DNA of 41,932 nucleotides from CAYJEQ01 sp964371155 (GCA_964371155.1 CAYJLI010000016.1:1-41932), one strand, 5' to 3'. Positions 33,614-41,932 are shown, numbered from the stretch's first letter. Numbers and translations: made by a program. Notes: generated by a model from the letters alone, not told the origin.

Positions 33614-34584
33614 TGAGTCATAAACCAATATTAGAAGTAAAAGATCTATGTAAATACTTTAATACACCTCGTGGTACTCTACATGCCGTAGATAAAGTTA
33701 ATTTCTATATAAACGCTGGTGAGACATTGGGCGTTGTAGGGGAGTCCGGCTGTGGGAAAAGCACCCTTGGTAGAACACTCCTGCACTTAACCGAGCCAAC
33801 CGATGGGCACATTTTCTTTGAAGGGCAGGATATATCCTCCCCAACTAAAAAGGAAATGAAAGATCTTAGAAAAGATATGCAAATAATATTCCAAGATCCT
33901 TTCTCATCACTTAATCCAAGGTTAACGGTTAGCAAGATTATATCCGAGCCTCTAAAGGTGTACAATATTTGCAAAACACAAAGTGAACTTGAAGAGCGTG
34001 TGCTCGAGCTAATGGACACAGTAGGTCTTGCTCGCAGATTAGAAAACAGCTACCCCCATGAGCTTGATGGTGGCCGTAGGCAGCGTATAGGTGTTGCGAG
34101 AGCGTTGGCACTTAATCCAAAGTTTATAGTGTGCGATGAGCCTGTTTCTGCACTGGATGTATCCATTCAGGCGCAAATAATAAATCTGCTTGGTGACCTC
34201 CAAAAAGAACTTGGACTAACCTACATATTTATAACACATGACTTCTCCGTAGTAAAACATATTTCGGATAGAATAGTAGTTATGTATTTGGGGAATGTGG
34301 TTGAAACTGCTCCAACTAAGGAGTTCTTTGCAAACCCACTCCATCCATACTCAAAAGCGCTTATATCCGCAATTCCTGAGCCAATATATACTGGCAAAAA
34401 GCGTGAGCGCATAGTGCTAAAGGGTGAAATAACATCACCTATCGAGCCAAAACCTGGATGCAGGTTTGCTCCTCGTTGCAACTATGCACAGCCTTCTTGC
34501 ATGAATACCACCCCAGCATTACAGGATGTGGGCGCAGAACATTTTGTTGCTTGCCCCTATGCCCTTGAACTGAGTGGTAAGTAA
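33613..34584 (+). CDS. dppF: Peptide ABC transporter ATPase DppF
   Basis: The second ATP-binding subunit, 323 residues. Walker A GESGCGKST and Walker B FIVCDEPVSALD are normal. The signature reads LDGGRRQRIG in place of LSGGQ, a variant I recall from a subgroup of DppF-like ATPases rather than a sign of decay. The C-terminal extension CRFAPRCNYAQPSC is complete. It is the last gene of the transporter operon and is followed by a strong terminator. Confidence 0.93.
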   Translation: MSHKPILEVKDLCKYFNTPRGTLHAVDKVNFYINAGETLGVVGESGCGKSTLGRTLLHLTEPTDGHIFFEGQDISSPTKKEMKDLRKDMQIIFQDPFSSLNPRLTVSKIISEPLKVYNICKTQSELEERVLELMDTVGLARRLENSYPHELDGGRRQRIGVARALALNPKFIVCDEPVSALDVSIQAQIINLLGDLQKELGLTYIFITHDFSVVKHISDRIVVMYLGNVVETAPTKEFFANPLHPYSKALISAIPEPIYTGKKRERIVLKGEITSPIEPKPGCRFAPRCNYAQPSCMNTTPALQDVGAEHFVACPYALELSGK

Positions 34585-34617
34585 TTATTAAAAGTTAATA
34601 GTTTTGATAACTTATAT

Positions 34618-34650
34618 AGTAAAGAACCACCGATACGGTGGTTCTTTACT
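34618..34650 (+). terminator. Terminator of the second peptide transporter operon
   Basis: Two 15-base arms (34618-34632 and 34636-34650) pair perfectly around the loop ATA; the 3' arm contains TTCTTT and the stem starts 33 bp after the dppF stop. The tail is only weakly T-rich. Confidence 0.8.
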
Positions 34651-34748
34651 TAATGCCTCTATAACAATTTTTGGAGGAAAATTCTATGGGGCTGTGACTG
34701 GGTTATACTGGGGCTTATTAAATTTATAATGCAGTATTTGCTTTTTTC

Positions 34749-34757
34749 TGCTATAAT
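34749..34757 (+). promoter_or_regulatory. Extended -10 promoter before DMT copy 2
   Basis: TGCTATAAT is a full extended -10 element. No good -35 is visible, which such promoters tolerate. It would give a leader of about 120 bases. Confidence 0.55.
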
Positions 34758-34787
34758 GTAGTTAACTAAGTTTTAAAAATATATCAT

Positions 34788-34839
34788 CCATAAGTTTTGG
34801 GGGTGTTTCGATTAGAGATGCCACCACTAAAGCTTATGG
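34788..34839 (+). promoter_or_regulatory. Imperfect inverted repeat in the leader of DMT copy 2
   Basis: CCATAAG near 34788 pairs with CTTATGG ending at 34839; further pairs inside are imperfect. It may be an RNA stem in the leader, but it matches no riboswitch that I know. Confidence 0.35.
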
Positions 34840-34881
34840 ATTAAGCAAGTCTGACCCATATAATAAAGGACGGTGCATAAT

Positions 34882-35811
34882 ATGCCAGAGAACACAAATA
34901 TAGTCCCCCCTATTGAAGCGGTGGAAAATGACGGTGGTAGCTTTATAAAGGGAGTAATATTTATTCTTTTATCGGCACTTGGATTTGCGATAACTCAAGC
35001 GATGTCCAATCTGCTTGCAGAAGAGGTTGGCATATTTGAAAAAATGCTTTATCACAATATGCTACCCACGATAATATTTGCCATACTCTTGATAAAAAAT
35101 AAGGTTCATCCCATAGGCAAAAACCCAGCGCTAATGTTTGCAAGGTGCTTTTTTGGCTTTGTATCCACTTTATTTGTAGTGCTTGCCACTTCATTTAGCA
35201 GCAGGCCTTTATTTGAAATATCGGTACTCACCTCAACCTCTGCAATCTTCACCATGATAGTTGCCGCTATTTGGCTTAAAGAAAAAGTGAGTAGATATCA
35301 GGTAATGGTTATAATTATCTGCTTTATCGGTGTAATTGTAATTGTGCGGCCCTCCCCCGCCCTACTCAGCGACCCATTTTGCCTTTTTGCACTGCTTGCA
35401 GCTGTGTTTGCAGGTGCGGCATATTGCGTAGTGCGAAAGCTAAAAAATTACGCCCATCCATATGCGGTGGTTTTTTGCTATGCCGCACTCTCGACAATTG
35501 CCTCAGTCCCACTTTTTATAAAAGAAGTAATAGACGGCGCAGGCATTCCAAGCGCTACACAATTATTTTATCTGATGATAATGGGGCTTGGGATATCCAT
35601 GGGACAATACTATCTCAATCTTGCATATAGGCAGTGCGAAGCCTCTAAACTCTCCCCCTATTCCTATATACAAAATATATATGCACTCATTATTTCGCTT
35701 TTTATATTTGGCCAAAGCATTTCGGCTTATTCGTATATAGGAGCTGCTTTAATTATCGGAGCAAATTATATAAATTGGTGGCTGACTGAAAAGAGGATTA
35801 AAATGAAGTAG
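34882..35811 (+). CDS. EamA/DMT superfamily permease (copy 2)
   Basis: A ten-helix membrane transporter, 309 residues, a close paralogue of the gene at 1652 along its whole length (for example SFSSRPLFE, VLTSTSAIFTM, LKNYAHPYAVVFCYAALS, NLAYRQCEASKLSPYSY). The ATG at 34882 is chosen because AAGGA lies 11 bases before it; a GTG at 34873 is too close to that site. The bases just upstream match the end of the M24 gene that precedes copy 1. It has its own likely promoter and follows a peptide transporter, as copy 1 does. Substrate unknown. Confidence 0.9.
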   Translation: MPENTNIVPPIEAVENDGGSFIKGVIFILLSALGFAITQAMSNLLAEEVGIFEKMLYHNMLPTIIFAILLIKNKVHPIGKNPALMFARCFFGFVSTLFVVLATSFSSRPLFEISVLTSTSAIFTMIVAAIWLKEKVSRYQVMVIIICFIGVIVIVRPSPALLSDPFCLFALLAAVFAGAAYCVVRKLKNYAHPYAVVFCYAALSTIASVPLFIKEVIDGAGIPSATQLFYLMIMGLGISMGQYYLNLAYRQCEASKLSPYSYIQNIYALIISLFIFGQSISAYSYIGAALIIGANYINWWLTEKRIKMK

Positions 35812-35914
35812 CGGTAAAACAATTGGAGTATTGATGGAATCGGTGGCAAGTCATATGCTATTTCCCATGAGAAACAAGCTTATTCCAGTGATAACATATA
35901 TTATAACTTACGCA

Positions 35915-35967
35915 TTGCCCCCCATATCAGAGCTTGTGGTTCTCACAGTTTCTGATATGGGGGGCAA
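35915..35967. terminator. Long perfect hairpin between convergent genes
   Basis: TTGCCCCCCATATCAGA (35915-35931) and its exact complement (35951-35967) form a 17-bp stem; the 19-base loop has its own TGTG/CACA pair. It lies midway between the convergent DMT and kinase genes and could stop transcription from both sides, though neither side has a proper T-run. Confidence 0.6.
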
Positions 35968-36071
35968 AACAATTGGCTATTTTCGGAGAAATCTGTCTCG
36001 ATTTTATAATGCAGTATGAAAATGCTATTTTCGCTGTAAAAGCTGGACTAAATATAAAAAAGGGAGCTATA

Positions 36072-37742
36072 TTAAAAATTATTGGGAAGTGTAAGCGTGA
36101 TTGTGCTACCCTTATGATATTCGCTTTCGACTGCCAATCCATAGCCATCCCCAAACATCAAATAAACACGCTTTTCAATATTTTCCAAGGCAATTCTTTC
36201 AATGCCATTATCTTCAAAAGTGTTTGTAGGGGCGTCTTTAATTGCTTCCCTCAGGCTTAAGAGCTCCTGATTTGTCATTCCAATTCCATTATCACTTACC
36301 GTGAATAGGAGATTTTTATCACTGAGCCGTACCGAAACTTGCAGATGATGATTTGTTTTATCATCGATAAATCCGTGCACAATCGCATTTTCGATTAGAG
36401 GCTGCAAAAGCATTTTAGGCAGGAATATGTCGTAATATTCGTCCGGCAAATCAAAGTCCACAGTGAACTTATTTGGGTAGCGTGTGAGCATTATATCAAC
36501 AAATTTTCTCAGTATAATAAATTCTTGCACACAGCTTATCATCTCCTCGGCGCTGTTTGCATAGCGAAGCATAAAGGAGAGGTCTTCGCACATCCTACTC
36601 GCTTTTTCTTTTTCATCAATTTCGCTTAGCCTCTTTATCACATTGAGTGTATTAACAGTAAAATGCGCATTAATCTGCTTTTTAAGTGAAATCATCAATG
36701 CTCGTTGCTTTTCAATCTGCATAGTTTGAATTTTTGCATTTGTTTCATGAAGTTGTCGATTTTTTTCAAGCACCCTTGCGGTCATCAAATTAATTTGCTC
36801 AACTAAATTATCAAAATCCGGCTGTCCTGTGGGGGATATTCGCTCATATTCATTTGCCACCGCCTCGGTACTGCTAAGCAAGGAAATCATAGGGGTGAAG
36901 AAGGCTTTGTCAAAAAATCTATATCCGAAAATCAATATAATGCAAATAACTAAAAATGTTACTAATGTTACCACTATAACACTATCTAAGATATTAATAA
37001 TTCCCGTGGTGTTTGATATGGCAAGCCTATATGGGGTAAGCCCGATTTGAGTGAGGGTATTATTTGAATAGTCGGTATAGGAGGATGTCAGGACGGTGTT
37101 ATTTAAACGCTCATCATTTGAAGCTACCACTATATCATCTGCTACAAGGCTTATTTGAAGCGAATTGCTAATGTCGTAATCCTTAAAAAAGGCAGGAAAA
37201 GCTTCCGCATTTATCAAAAACACTAAATAACCAATCCTATCGTTTCCACGGTATATACCGCCCGTATATCCTATATATTCTTCTTGTTGAGGAGCGAGGG
37301 CGATATGCTCATAATTTTCCTTAGCTTCTATAAGGTGCGAAATACGGATTGCGGCAGTATTGCCTATATCGCCTCTCAACCTGCTAAACCTACCCTCATT
37401 ATCATAAATTAAAATACTCTCCACCCAATTATCCGCTGGATAGATTAAATCCAAATGCTCTTTTATTGTGTTGGCATAGGAATGAAAATCGAGGGGATTT
37501 TTTTCGGTGAGCATTTTTTCCATATCCTCAAGGGAAGAAATAGAAACAGCCGAGCGCTCTATTGCAAGGAAAGCATTTTCTATTGCAGAAGATATCCCAA
37601 GGCTAACCTCTTCTATATTCTCTTTTGTTGAGGTGTGGATATTATGAAGTATCTGAGCGAAAAAAGTTAAAAGCACTACAACAATGAGGAGATTAATGGA
37701 AAGCAGTGCTCGGTGCACCTGCTTTTTAAGTAGAATTTTCAC
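36072..37742 (-). CDS. YesM/LytS-type sensor histidine kinase
   Basis: A membrane kinase of 556 residues: helix 1 (about 12-33), an extracellular sensing part (about 34-250), helix 2 (about 253-275), a linker and coiled segment (280-345), a His_kinase domain and an HATPase domain (about 440-555). The phospho-acceptor is H360 within QINAHFTVNTLN, where most relatives have QINPHFLFNTL. The N box (PLIENAIVHG) and G1 box (SDNGIGM) are clear, while the G2 region (NGIERIALENIEKRV) is loose. It starts with GTG after AAGGGGG. It is the last gene of a four-gene operon with two binding lipoproteins and a YesN regulator. Confidence 0.92.
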   Translation of the reverse strand: MKILLKKQVHRALLSINLLIVVVLLTFFAQILHNIHTSTKENIEEVSLGISSAIENAFLAIERSAVSISSLEDMEKMLTEKNPLDFHSYANTIKEHLDLIYPADNWVESILIYDNEGRFSRLRGDIGNTAAIRISHLIEAKENYEHIALAPQQEEYIGYTGGIYRGNDRIGYLVFLINAEAFPAFFKDYDISNSLQISLVADDIVVASNDERLNNTVLTSSYTDYSNNTLTQIGLTPYRLAISNTTGIINILDSVIVVTLVTFLVICIILIFGYRFFDKAFFTPMISLLSSTEAVANEYERISPTGQPDFDNLVEQINLMTARVLEKNRQLHETNAKIQTMQIEKQRALMISLKKQINAHFTVNTLNVIKRLSEIDEKEKASRMCEDLSFMLRYANSAEEMISCVQEFIILRKFVDIMLTRYPNKFTVDFDLPDEYYDIFLPKMLLQPLIENAIVHGFIDDKTNHHLQVSVRLSDKNLLFTVSDNGIGMTNQELLSLREAIKDAPTNTFEDNGIERIALENIEKRVYLMFGDGYGLAVESEYHKGSTITLTLPNNF

Positions 37743-37794
37743 TGCATATCCCCCTTTTTAGCTTTCACATCTATATTTTATCCCTCTAAAAAAC

Positions 37795-38940
37795 TCACTC
37801 CACCAAAAGAGATTTCCAAAACTCTTCGATATACTCCCTCTGTGCCCATACTTCGGATTTGTCGTTATACCAAAAATTGCCCTCTTCGAGCTTTACCTGT
37901 GCCAAGCTTTCCAAATCGGTGCGCACCGACCACACCCCATCGAGCATATATGGGGCAAGCCCCTCTTCGGTTAGAAGGTAATGTATAAAGAGCTTTGCAG
38001 AGTTTATATTTTTAGCTCCGCCAGCTATCGAAACAGAATTTGTTGAATAAACACCATCGCTTGGTGATACCCCATATGCAGGTGCGGCATCAAGCCCTAT
38101 TTCGCTTCGCCTTATTTTACTTGAAATCATAAATACCATCGGTGGGTTTTCCTGATTAGGGGCGCCAATGAGTTCAATAAGTTCATTGGAGCTTGTGGTG
38201 AGCTTTAGTCCGTTTGCTACAAGTCGCTCCCAGAAAATTTCTCCTGCGCTGCTACCCTCTGGGACTATCAGCTCTTCGCCGTAATGCTCAAAATATGCAT
38301 CCGCCATTTCATCACTGTTTGCTATTACTGAATGAAGCAGTGCATAGGCTGGATGGGAGCGGAGGGGACTATTCATATACACATTCCCATACCACTCTTC
38401 TTCGGTGAGCTCCCACCAATTATCTATTGGACATTCGGCGTATGTTGTGGGGTTGTAGAAAAGCTGTTCCATCTCGAAAACAAAATATAGAAGGTCGGAA
38501 TTAGCTTCGGGGTAGAGCAGAGGCTCTACCTGTGGTGGAACATATTTATTTATCACCTTATCTTTTAGAAAAACATTAGAAAGCTCGGCGGTGTCGTCGG
38601 AGCATATCACAATATCACACAACCACTCCCCACTTTGATAAGAGCTTTCGAGCGCCTGAGTTAAGTCGGAGGCTCGTATGTCGTACACCTCGGCGGTGAG
38701 GTTGGGATAAGCTTTTTCAAAGCTATCTTTGACATCGTAAATCCGAGTTGTAGTGCTATAAATTATAAGCGTGTCCTCGCCAAGTGCCGCTTCATAGAGC
38801 TGCTCTGTGGTTTCGCTCCCCTCAAGATTAGCCTCTTGATACCAGTTTTCTAAGAAAACATCATTTTCATTTTTTACACTGCAAGCTGTAAAAGAATTAA
38901 GTATTATAATCAGTGCAATTAACTTAAAAAACTTTTTCAC
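37795..38940 (-). CDS. Extracellular binding lipoprotein (iron-type SBP fold)
   Basis: A secreted lipoprotein of 381 residues with a signal peptide and lipobox SFTAC. The mature part resembles the AfuA/FbpA group of solute-binding proteins (DTLIIYSTTTRIYDVKDSFEKAYPNL; later SIAGGAKNINSAKLFIHYLLTEEG). It starts with GTG, two bases after the stop of the previous gene and after AGGAGGGA. No ABC permease or ATPase is encoded in this operon, so it more likely presents a ligand to the kinase at 36072 than feeds a transporter. Confidence 0.88.
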   Translation of the reverse strand: MKKFFKLIALIIILNSFTACSVKNENDVFLENWYQEANLEGSETTEQLYEAALGEDTLIIYSTTTRIYDVKDSFEKAYPNLTAEVYDIRASDLTQALESSYQSGEWLCDIVICSDDTAELSNVFLKDKVINKYVPPQVEPLLYPEANSDLLYFVFEMEQLFYNPTTYAECPIDNWWELTEEEWYGNVYMNSPLRSHPAYALLHSVIANSDEMADAYFEHYGEELIVPEGSSAGEIFWERLVANGLKLTTSSNELIELIGAPNQENPPMVFMISSKIRRSEIGLDAAPAYGVSPSDGVYSTNSVSIAGGAKNINSAKLFIHYLLTEEGLAPYMLDGVWSVRTDLESLAQVKLEEGNFWYNDKSEVWAQREYIEEFWKSLLVE

Positions 38941-38942
38941 CG

Positions 38943-40508
38943 CTAATCCCTCCTGCCAAATTCATCTTCTAATTTTTTCATAAGCTCTTCGGGATTATGC
39001 TGGCTAAATCCATCTAAATACAACTGCCAATCCTCGTCACTACTTGCATCTTTATCCCCATTAATGAAAGAAATCATCGACTGCTTTGTGTAGCTTACAA
39101 GGGAGGTTAACTGCTTTGCAAGCTCGGTGTTATCCTCCGAAAACACAATGGGGTTTAATCCCTCATTATGAATATATTCGCCATACATTCGCCTTACTCT
39201 CACATCTACATATTCACTTTGATTTACTTGATAACCCCTATAAGCAATTCTGTCCGCATACTCGGGCACTGTAATATATGGGCCTATTTCAAATGCCGTA
39301 TGTATTTCTCTTTCAAGCAAGCTCTCGCTTGTTACTGTGATAAGTGCAGTTTCGCCGCTTGCACTTATTTCACCCACTTCAGAAAATTTCCAATCACTTC
39401 CCTCTTCTCCAAAGTGGCCACTGAGAAAAGCCTCTTCACTGCACATAATATCCATTAGCTTAAATACTTCTTCTTTATTATCCGAAGTCGAAAGAATAAC
39501 CCCTCCCACGGTATGGGGTGTAAGGTCGAGTATTGCGGTACCGTCGCCCATATCGCTTTTTAGTGGTGTAACCGCAAGGAAATTGCTCATTAATTCAGGG
39601 GAGTTTTCAGATATAATATCGCTCAGGCCCTGCGAGGTGAAGGCACCCACATAGTCTGAAGGGTCGTTGCATATGCTTATTAATTCTGCTTCTGAATAGG
39701 TTAAATTTTCCTCTAATAGCAGTTCGTTTTCATACAATGAGTTTAGATATTTAAGGCCTTCACGCCAATTATCGGTCATGGGTGGATAATATAATTTACC
39801 CTCATTAATGGCTATATAATAGCTTTGAGGATCGCATATTTCAAATGAATTCATTATAAAATTAGGCGCAAAAAGTTCCTCCTCGCTACTTCCGATTATC
39901 GGGGCACCACTCGGGCAATATTCCTTGAATTTTGCGAGCATTTCGGTGAATTCCGAGGTAGTTTGGGGGAGTGTTGCACCCACTTTGGATAGCCAATCAA
40001 TATTTACCCAAAGAGTTTGAATATGTTGGGTAGTAGTTAAATTATCAATGGAGGGCAGATAGTATATATTGGAGTCGGAAGCGGTGATATTCTTTTTGAT
40101 ATTATATTTTTCTAAAGCCTCTTTAAAATAAACGCTTTCGCTCTCGATTAAACTATTTAGTGGGATTATATGCCCCTCCATCCCAGCACTTTTAATTTCT
40201 TCGGGGGTGGGTCGGTATTTATCAGTAAAAAACACCGCATCAATATCGGTGTTTAAAGAAGTCAAAAGCATATTAGTGTACTCATCGTCATACATATCGT
40301 GCATGAATACAAGCTCTATCTCAAGCCCTGACACATCCTCTAAATAGCTAAAATAGTAATCAGATATTCCATTTGAAATCTCCTGTTGATAGGGCATTGC
40401 AATTTTAATACTGGTGGCAGCTTCAGCAGGCTCTTCACTGCATCCAAATAGAAAGGAAAAGAGCGAAAAAACTAAAATAATTTTGGCGATTTTTAGTGAA
40501 ATAATCAT
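38943..40508 (-). CDS. Extracellular binding lipoprotein (family 1 SBP, LipO-like)
   Basis: A secreted lipoprotein of 521 residues: a long hydrophobic signal with lipobox FLFGC, then a type-1 solute-binding fold (FTDKYRPTPEEI, DNLTTTQHIQTLWVNIDWLSKVGATLPQTTSEF..., VILSTSDNKEEVFKLMDIMCSEE). The family usually binds sugars or oligosaccharides. It is second in the operon, 17 bp after the YesN-type gene. The lack of permease genes is unusual for this family and points to a sensing role. Confidence 0.88.
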   Translation of the reverse strand: MIISLKIAKIILVFSLFSFLFGCSEEPAEAATSIKIAMPYQQEISNGISDYYFSYLEDVSGLEIELVFMHDMYDDEYTNMLLTSLNTDIDAVFFTDKYRPTPEEIKSAGMEGHIIPLNSLIESESVYFKEALEKYNIKKNITASDSNIYYLPSIDNLTTTQHIQTLWVNIDWLSKVGATLPQTTSEFTEMLAKFKEYCPSGAPIIGSSEEELFAPNFIMNSFEICDPQSYYIAINEGKLYYPPMTDNWREGLKYLNSLYENELLLEENLTYSEAELISICNDPSDYVGAFTSQGLSDIISENSPELMSNFLAVTPLKSDMGDGTAILDLTPHTVGGVILSTSDNKEEVFKLMDIMCSEEAFLSGHFGEEGSDWKFSEVGEISASGETALITVTSESLLEREIHTAFEIGPYITVPEYADRIAYRGYQVNQSEYVDVRVRRMYGEYIHNEGLNPIVFSEDNTELAKQLTSLVSYTKQSMISFINGDKDASSDEDWQLYLDGFSQHNPEELMKKLEDEFGRRD

Positions 40509-40525
40509 TATACTGCTCCGCCTTT

Positions 40526-41254
40526 CTACTCAGCTGTTTTGAGGTATGAGGAGGGTGAACTGCCATAATATTCTTTAAAGACCCTGCAAAAATAATAGTA
40601 ATCCGAGTAGCCGCACTCAAGAGCTATTTGCTTAAATGTCATACTGCGCTCTTCTATTAATTTAACCGCATTCTCCATGCGGATTTTAGTTAAAAATCTT
40701 GTGAGGGTGGTGTTGTAATGCTTGGAAAAAAGATTGCATATATAATTGGTGCTAAGTCCAAATCGCTTGCTTAGCATGTCTAAATTTTGCTTTTTATTAA
40801 AATTTTCCTCTATGTAGGAAATCATATTTAAAAATGAGGGGGCTATGTTTTGGTTTTCCAAGGAAACACTGTATTTTTTTGTTGATAGATATGCTGAAAG
40901 TCTTTCTAAAACTATTTGAGTTTCTTGTTGGTCAACGGGTTTTAAAAGATAGTCAAATCCATGCTGGCGAAAAAAATCCCTTGAGGCTTCAAAATTAGAA
41001 TAGGCACTGAGCATGATATATTCGCAATCAATCCCAGCTTCTTTTACTTTGCCCATCAGCTCAATCCCACTTAGTCGGGGCATTTTTAAATCACTCAAAA
41101 TAAGCTGTGGCTTAATTGAGATAATTTCCGTGAGTGCTAAAATGGGGTCACTGCTCTGTCCGGCTACTTCAAAGCCGTTGTCAAGCCATGGGATATTCGC
41201 AACAATTTCATCCAAAATCATAGGGTCATCATCAACTACATAGACTTTATACAT
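40526..41254 (-). CDS. YesN-type response regulator with AraC HTH
   Basis: A transcription factor of 242 residues: a receiver domain (about 1-120; DDD at 8-10, D55 in LSDLKMP, K in LLKPVD) and a C-terminal AraC-type double HTH (about 140-240, FGLSTNYICNLFSKHYNTTLTRFL and CGYSDYYYFCRVFKEYYGSSPSSY). It is phosphorylated presumably by the kinase encoded at 36072. First gene of the operon, with AAGGGGGGG before the ATG. Targets may include its own operon or the divergent secreted-protein gene. Confidence 0.94.
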   Translation of the reverse strand: MYKVYVVDDDPMILDEIVANIPWLDNGFEVAGQSSDPILALTEIISIKPQLILSDLKMPRLSGIELMGKVKEAGIDCEYIMLSAYSNFEASRDFFRQHGFDYLLKPVDQQETQIVLERLSAYLSTKKYSVSLENQNIAPSFLNMISYIEENFNKKQNLDMLSKRFGLSTNYICNLFSKHYNTTLTRFLTKIRMENAVKLIEERSMTFKQIALECGYSDYYYFCRVFKEYYGSSPSSYLKTAE

Positions 41255-41585
41255 CTTCTTCCCCCCCTTTTACTCTGCGATAAAAAGACTTCAAACTCTT
41301 TTTCACTTTAACATTTTTTGTGCAAATCCGCAAGTATATTTTTTAAAGCTGCCAAATTTTACATAGATTATACAAAACCATACTCGAGCCCAAAACGAAT
41401 TTTTCTATTTGGAAAAAAATATAAAAATGTGAAGATAATGCAACAATATCTTAAAATAGTCCATTTTTAAAAAAGGTGACATGGAGTAAAATATTAAGGT
41501 AGGGTAATTGTATCTAAAATTAGAAAATTTTTACCATACAATTCGCCCATCACAAACTTAGGAAGAACGAAAGTGAGGATTTTAA
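41255..41585. promoter_or_regulatory. Divergent promoter region, YesN operon and secreted protein
   Basis: A minus-strand TATAAT (41372-41367) could start the YesN operon, with a poor -35. AAGATA/TATCTT (41432-41437/41447-41452) is an inverted repeat in the middle. AATTGTAT/ATACAATT (41506-41513/41536-41543) forms a stem in the plus-strand leader. GAGG (41574-41577) is the ribosome site of the next gene. Confidence 0.4.
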
Positions 41586-41932
41586 ATGAAGAAAAGGCTT
41601 GTATCACTCATTATTGCCGTGAGTATGACGCTCGGCACAGTTCCCACAACAGCATTTGCAGAAGGGGAAGCCCCTGAAAATACTGCATATATTACCTCTT
41701 TTGCAGAGCTTGCAGAAGAAGTGAAAACACAGGAAATAATAAAAGGCAGTGATGAAGAACCCACATTGCCCACTAAAATTAAAGGGACACTCACTACCAC
41801 AATCTGGGAGAGATTGCCCCAAACTCAGCCACCGGCAGGCGGTGGTGGAAGTGGCGACAGTAGCAGTCAGCCGATAGTTCCACCGTCCGACCCCGATGCA
41901 GGCGATGGCGATGGCAACAGCAGTCAGCCGAC
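41586..41932 (+). CDS. Secreted surface protein, 5' part only
   Basis: A reading frame opens with ATG at 41586 after GTGAGG and runs off the window end without a stop (115 codons seen). It codes for a classical signal peptide (MKKRLVSLIIAVSMTLG, cleavage likely after AFA) and a short segment TAYITSFAELAEEVKTQ, which resembles the start of large Firmicute surface proteins. From about residue 84 it becomes a low-complexity Gly/Ser/Asp/Pro linker with repeated SSQP. No lipobox. Two minus-strand frames over it are shadows. Probably a cell-surface or extracellular protein, possibly controlled by the divergent YesN system. Confidence 0.8.
   Translation, partial: MKKRLVSLIIAVSMTLGTVPTTAFAEGEAPENTAYITSFAELAEEVKTQEIIKGSDEEPTLPTKIKGTLTTTIWERLPQTQPPAGGGGSGDSSSQPIVPPSDPDAGDGDGNSSQP

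Noticed and set aside
33613..34584. Decayed ABC signature in DppF (LDGGR)
   Set aside because: All other motifs are intact and this form is one I recall from a DppF-like subgroup, so it is not taken as inactivation.
35831..36260. Short plus-strand reading frames near the long hairpin
   Set aside because: They run through the hairpin or antisense to the kinase gene, with no protein character.
1..41932. CRISPR arrays, tRNA or rRNA genes, transposases
   Set aside because: No regularly spaced repeats, no cloverleaf or rRNA segments, and no transposase or integrase frames were seen on either strand.

Overview
The window looks like chromosomal DNA of a low-GC, anaerobic member of the Clostridia (Bacillota). 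The grounds are AT-rich intergenic DNA, strong purine-rich ribosome binding sites, mixed ATG/GTG/TTG starts, several lipoproteins with lipoboxes, YesM/YesN-type two-component genes and a TAXI-TRAP transporter. No RNA gene, CRISPR array, transposase or complete mobile element was seen. The species cannot be fixed from the sequence.

Region 1 (about 0.4-13.3 kb) is a peptide-scavenging block. A long minus-strand gene run reads oppA, an M24 peptidase, oppB, oppC, oppD, oppF, a second M24 peptidase, an EamA/DMT exporter-type permease and an M42 aminopeptidase, and ends at a strong terminator (412-457). Divergent from it are pepT and a MurR/RpiR regulator. Together they import oligopeptides, trim them inside the cell and perhaps export excess products.

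Region 2 (13.4-22.1 kb) is a minus-strand catabolic module. It holds an IclR regulator, two different heterodimeric aconitase-superfamily hydro-lyases (each a large and a small subunit), an isocitrate-lyase-superfamily C-C lyase between them, and a TAXI-TRAP binding protein with its fused permease. The logic is uptake of an organic acid, two (de)hydration steps and a retro-aldol type cleavage. The best known parallels are 2,3-dimethylmalate (nicotinate fermentation) and 2-methylcitrate degradation, but the substrate is unknown.

Regions 1 and 2 together are flanked by two 244-bp direct repeats (76-319 and 22372-22615), which is the most striking large-scale structure here.

Region 3 (22.9-27.8 kb) encodes a receiver/HD-GYP c-di-GMP phosphodiesterase and a very large soluble hybrid histidine kinase. 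A YitT-family membrane protein follows on the other strand. Region 4 (29.0-35.8 kb) is a second complete peptide ABC transporter led by a highly expressed-looking binding protein and a strong sigma-A promoter. It is followed by a paralogue of the DMT permease of region 1, whose upstream DNA still carries a fossil of the 3' end of an M24 peptidase gene.

Region 5 (36.0-41.3 kb) is a minus-strand four-gene signalling operon: a YesN-type regulator, two extracellular binding lipoproteins and a YesM-type kinase, with no permease genes. It looks like a ligand-sensing system in which binding proteins feed a kinase. The window ends inside a secreted, probably cell-surface protein gene starting at 41586.
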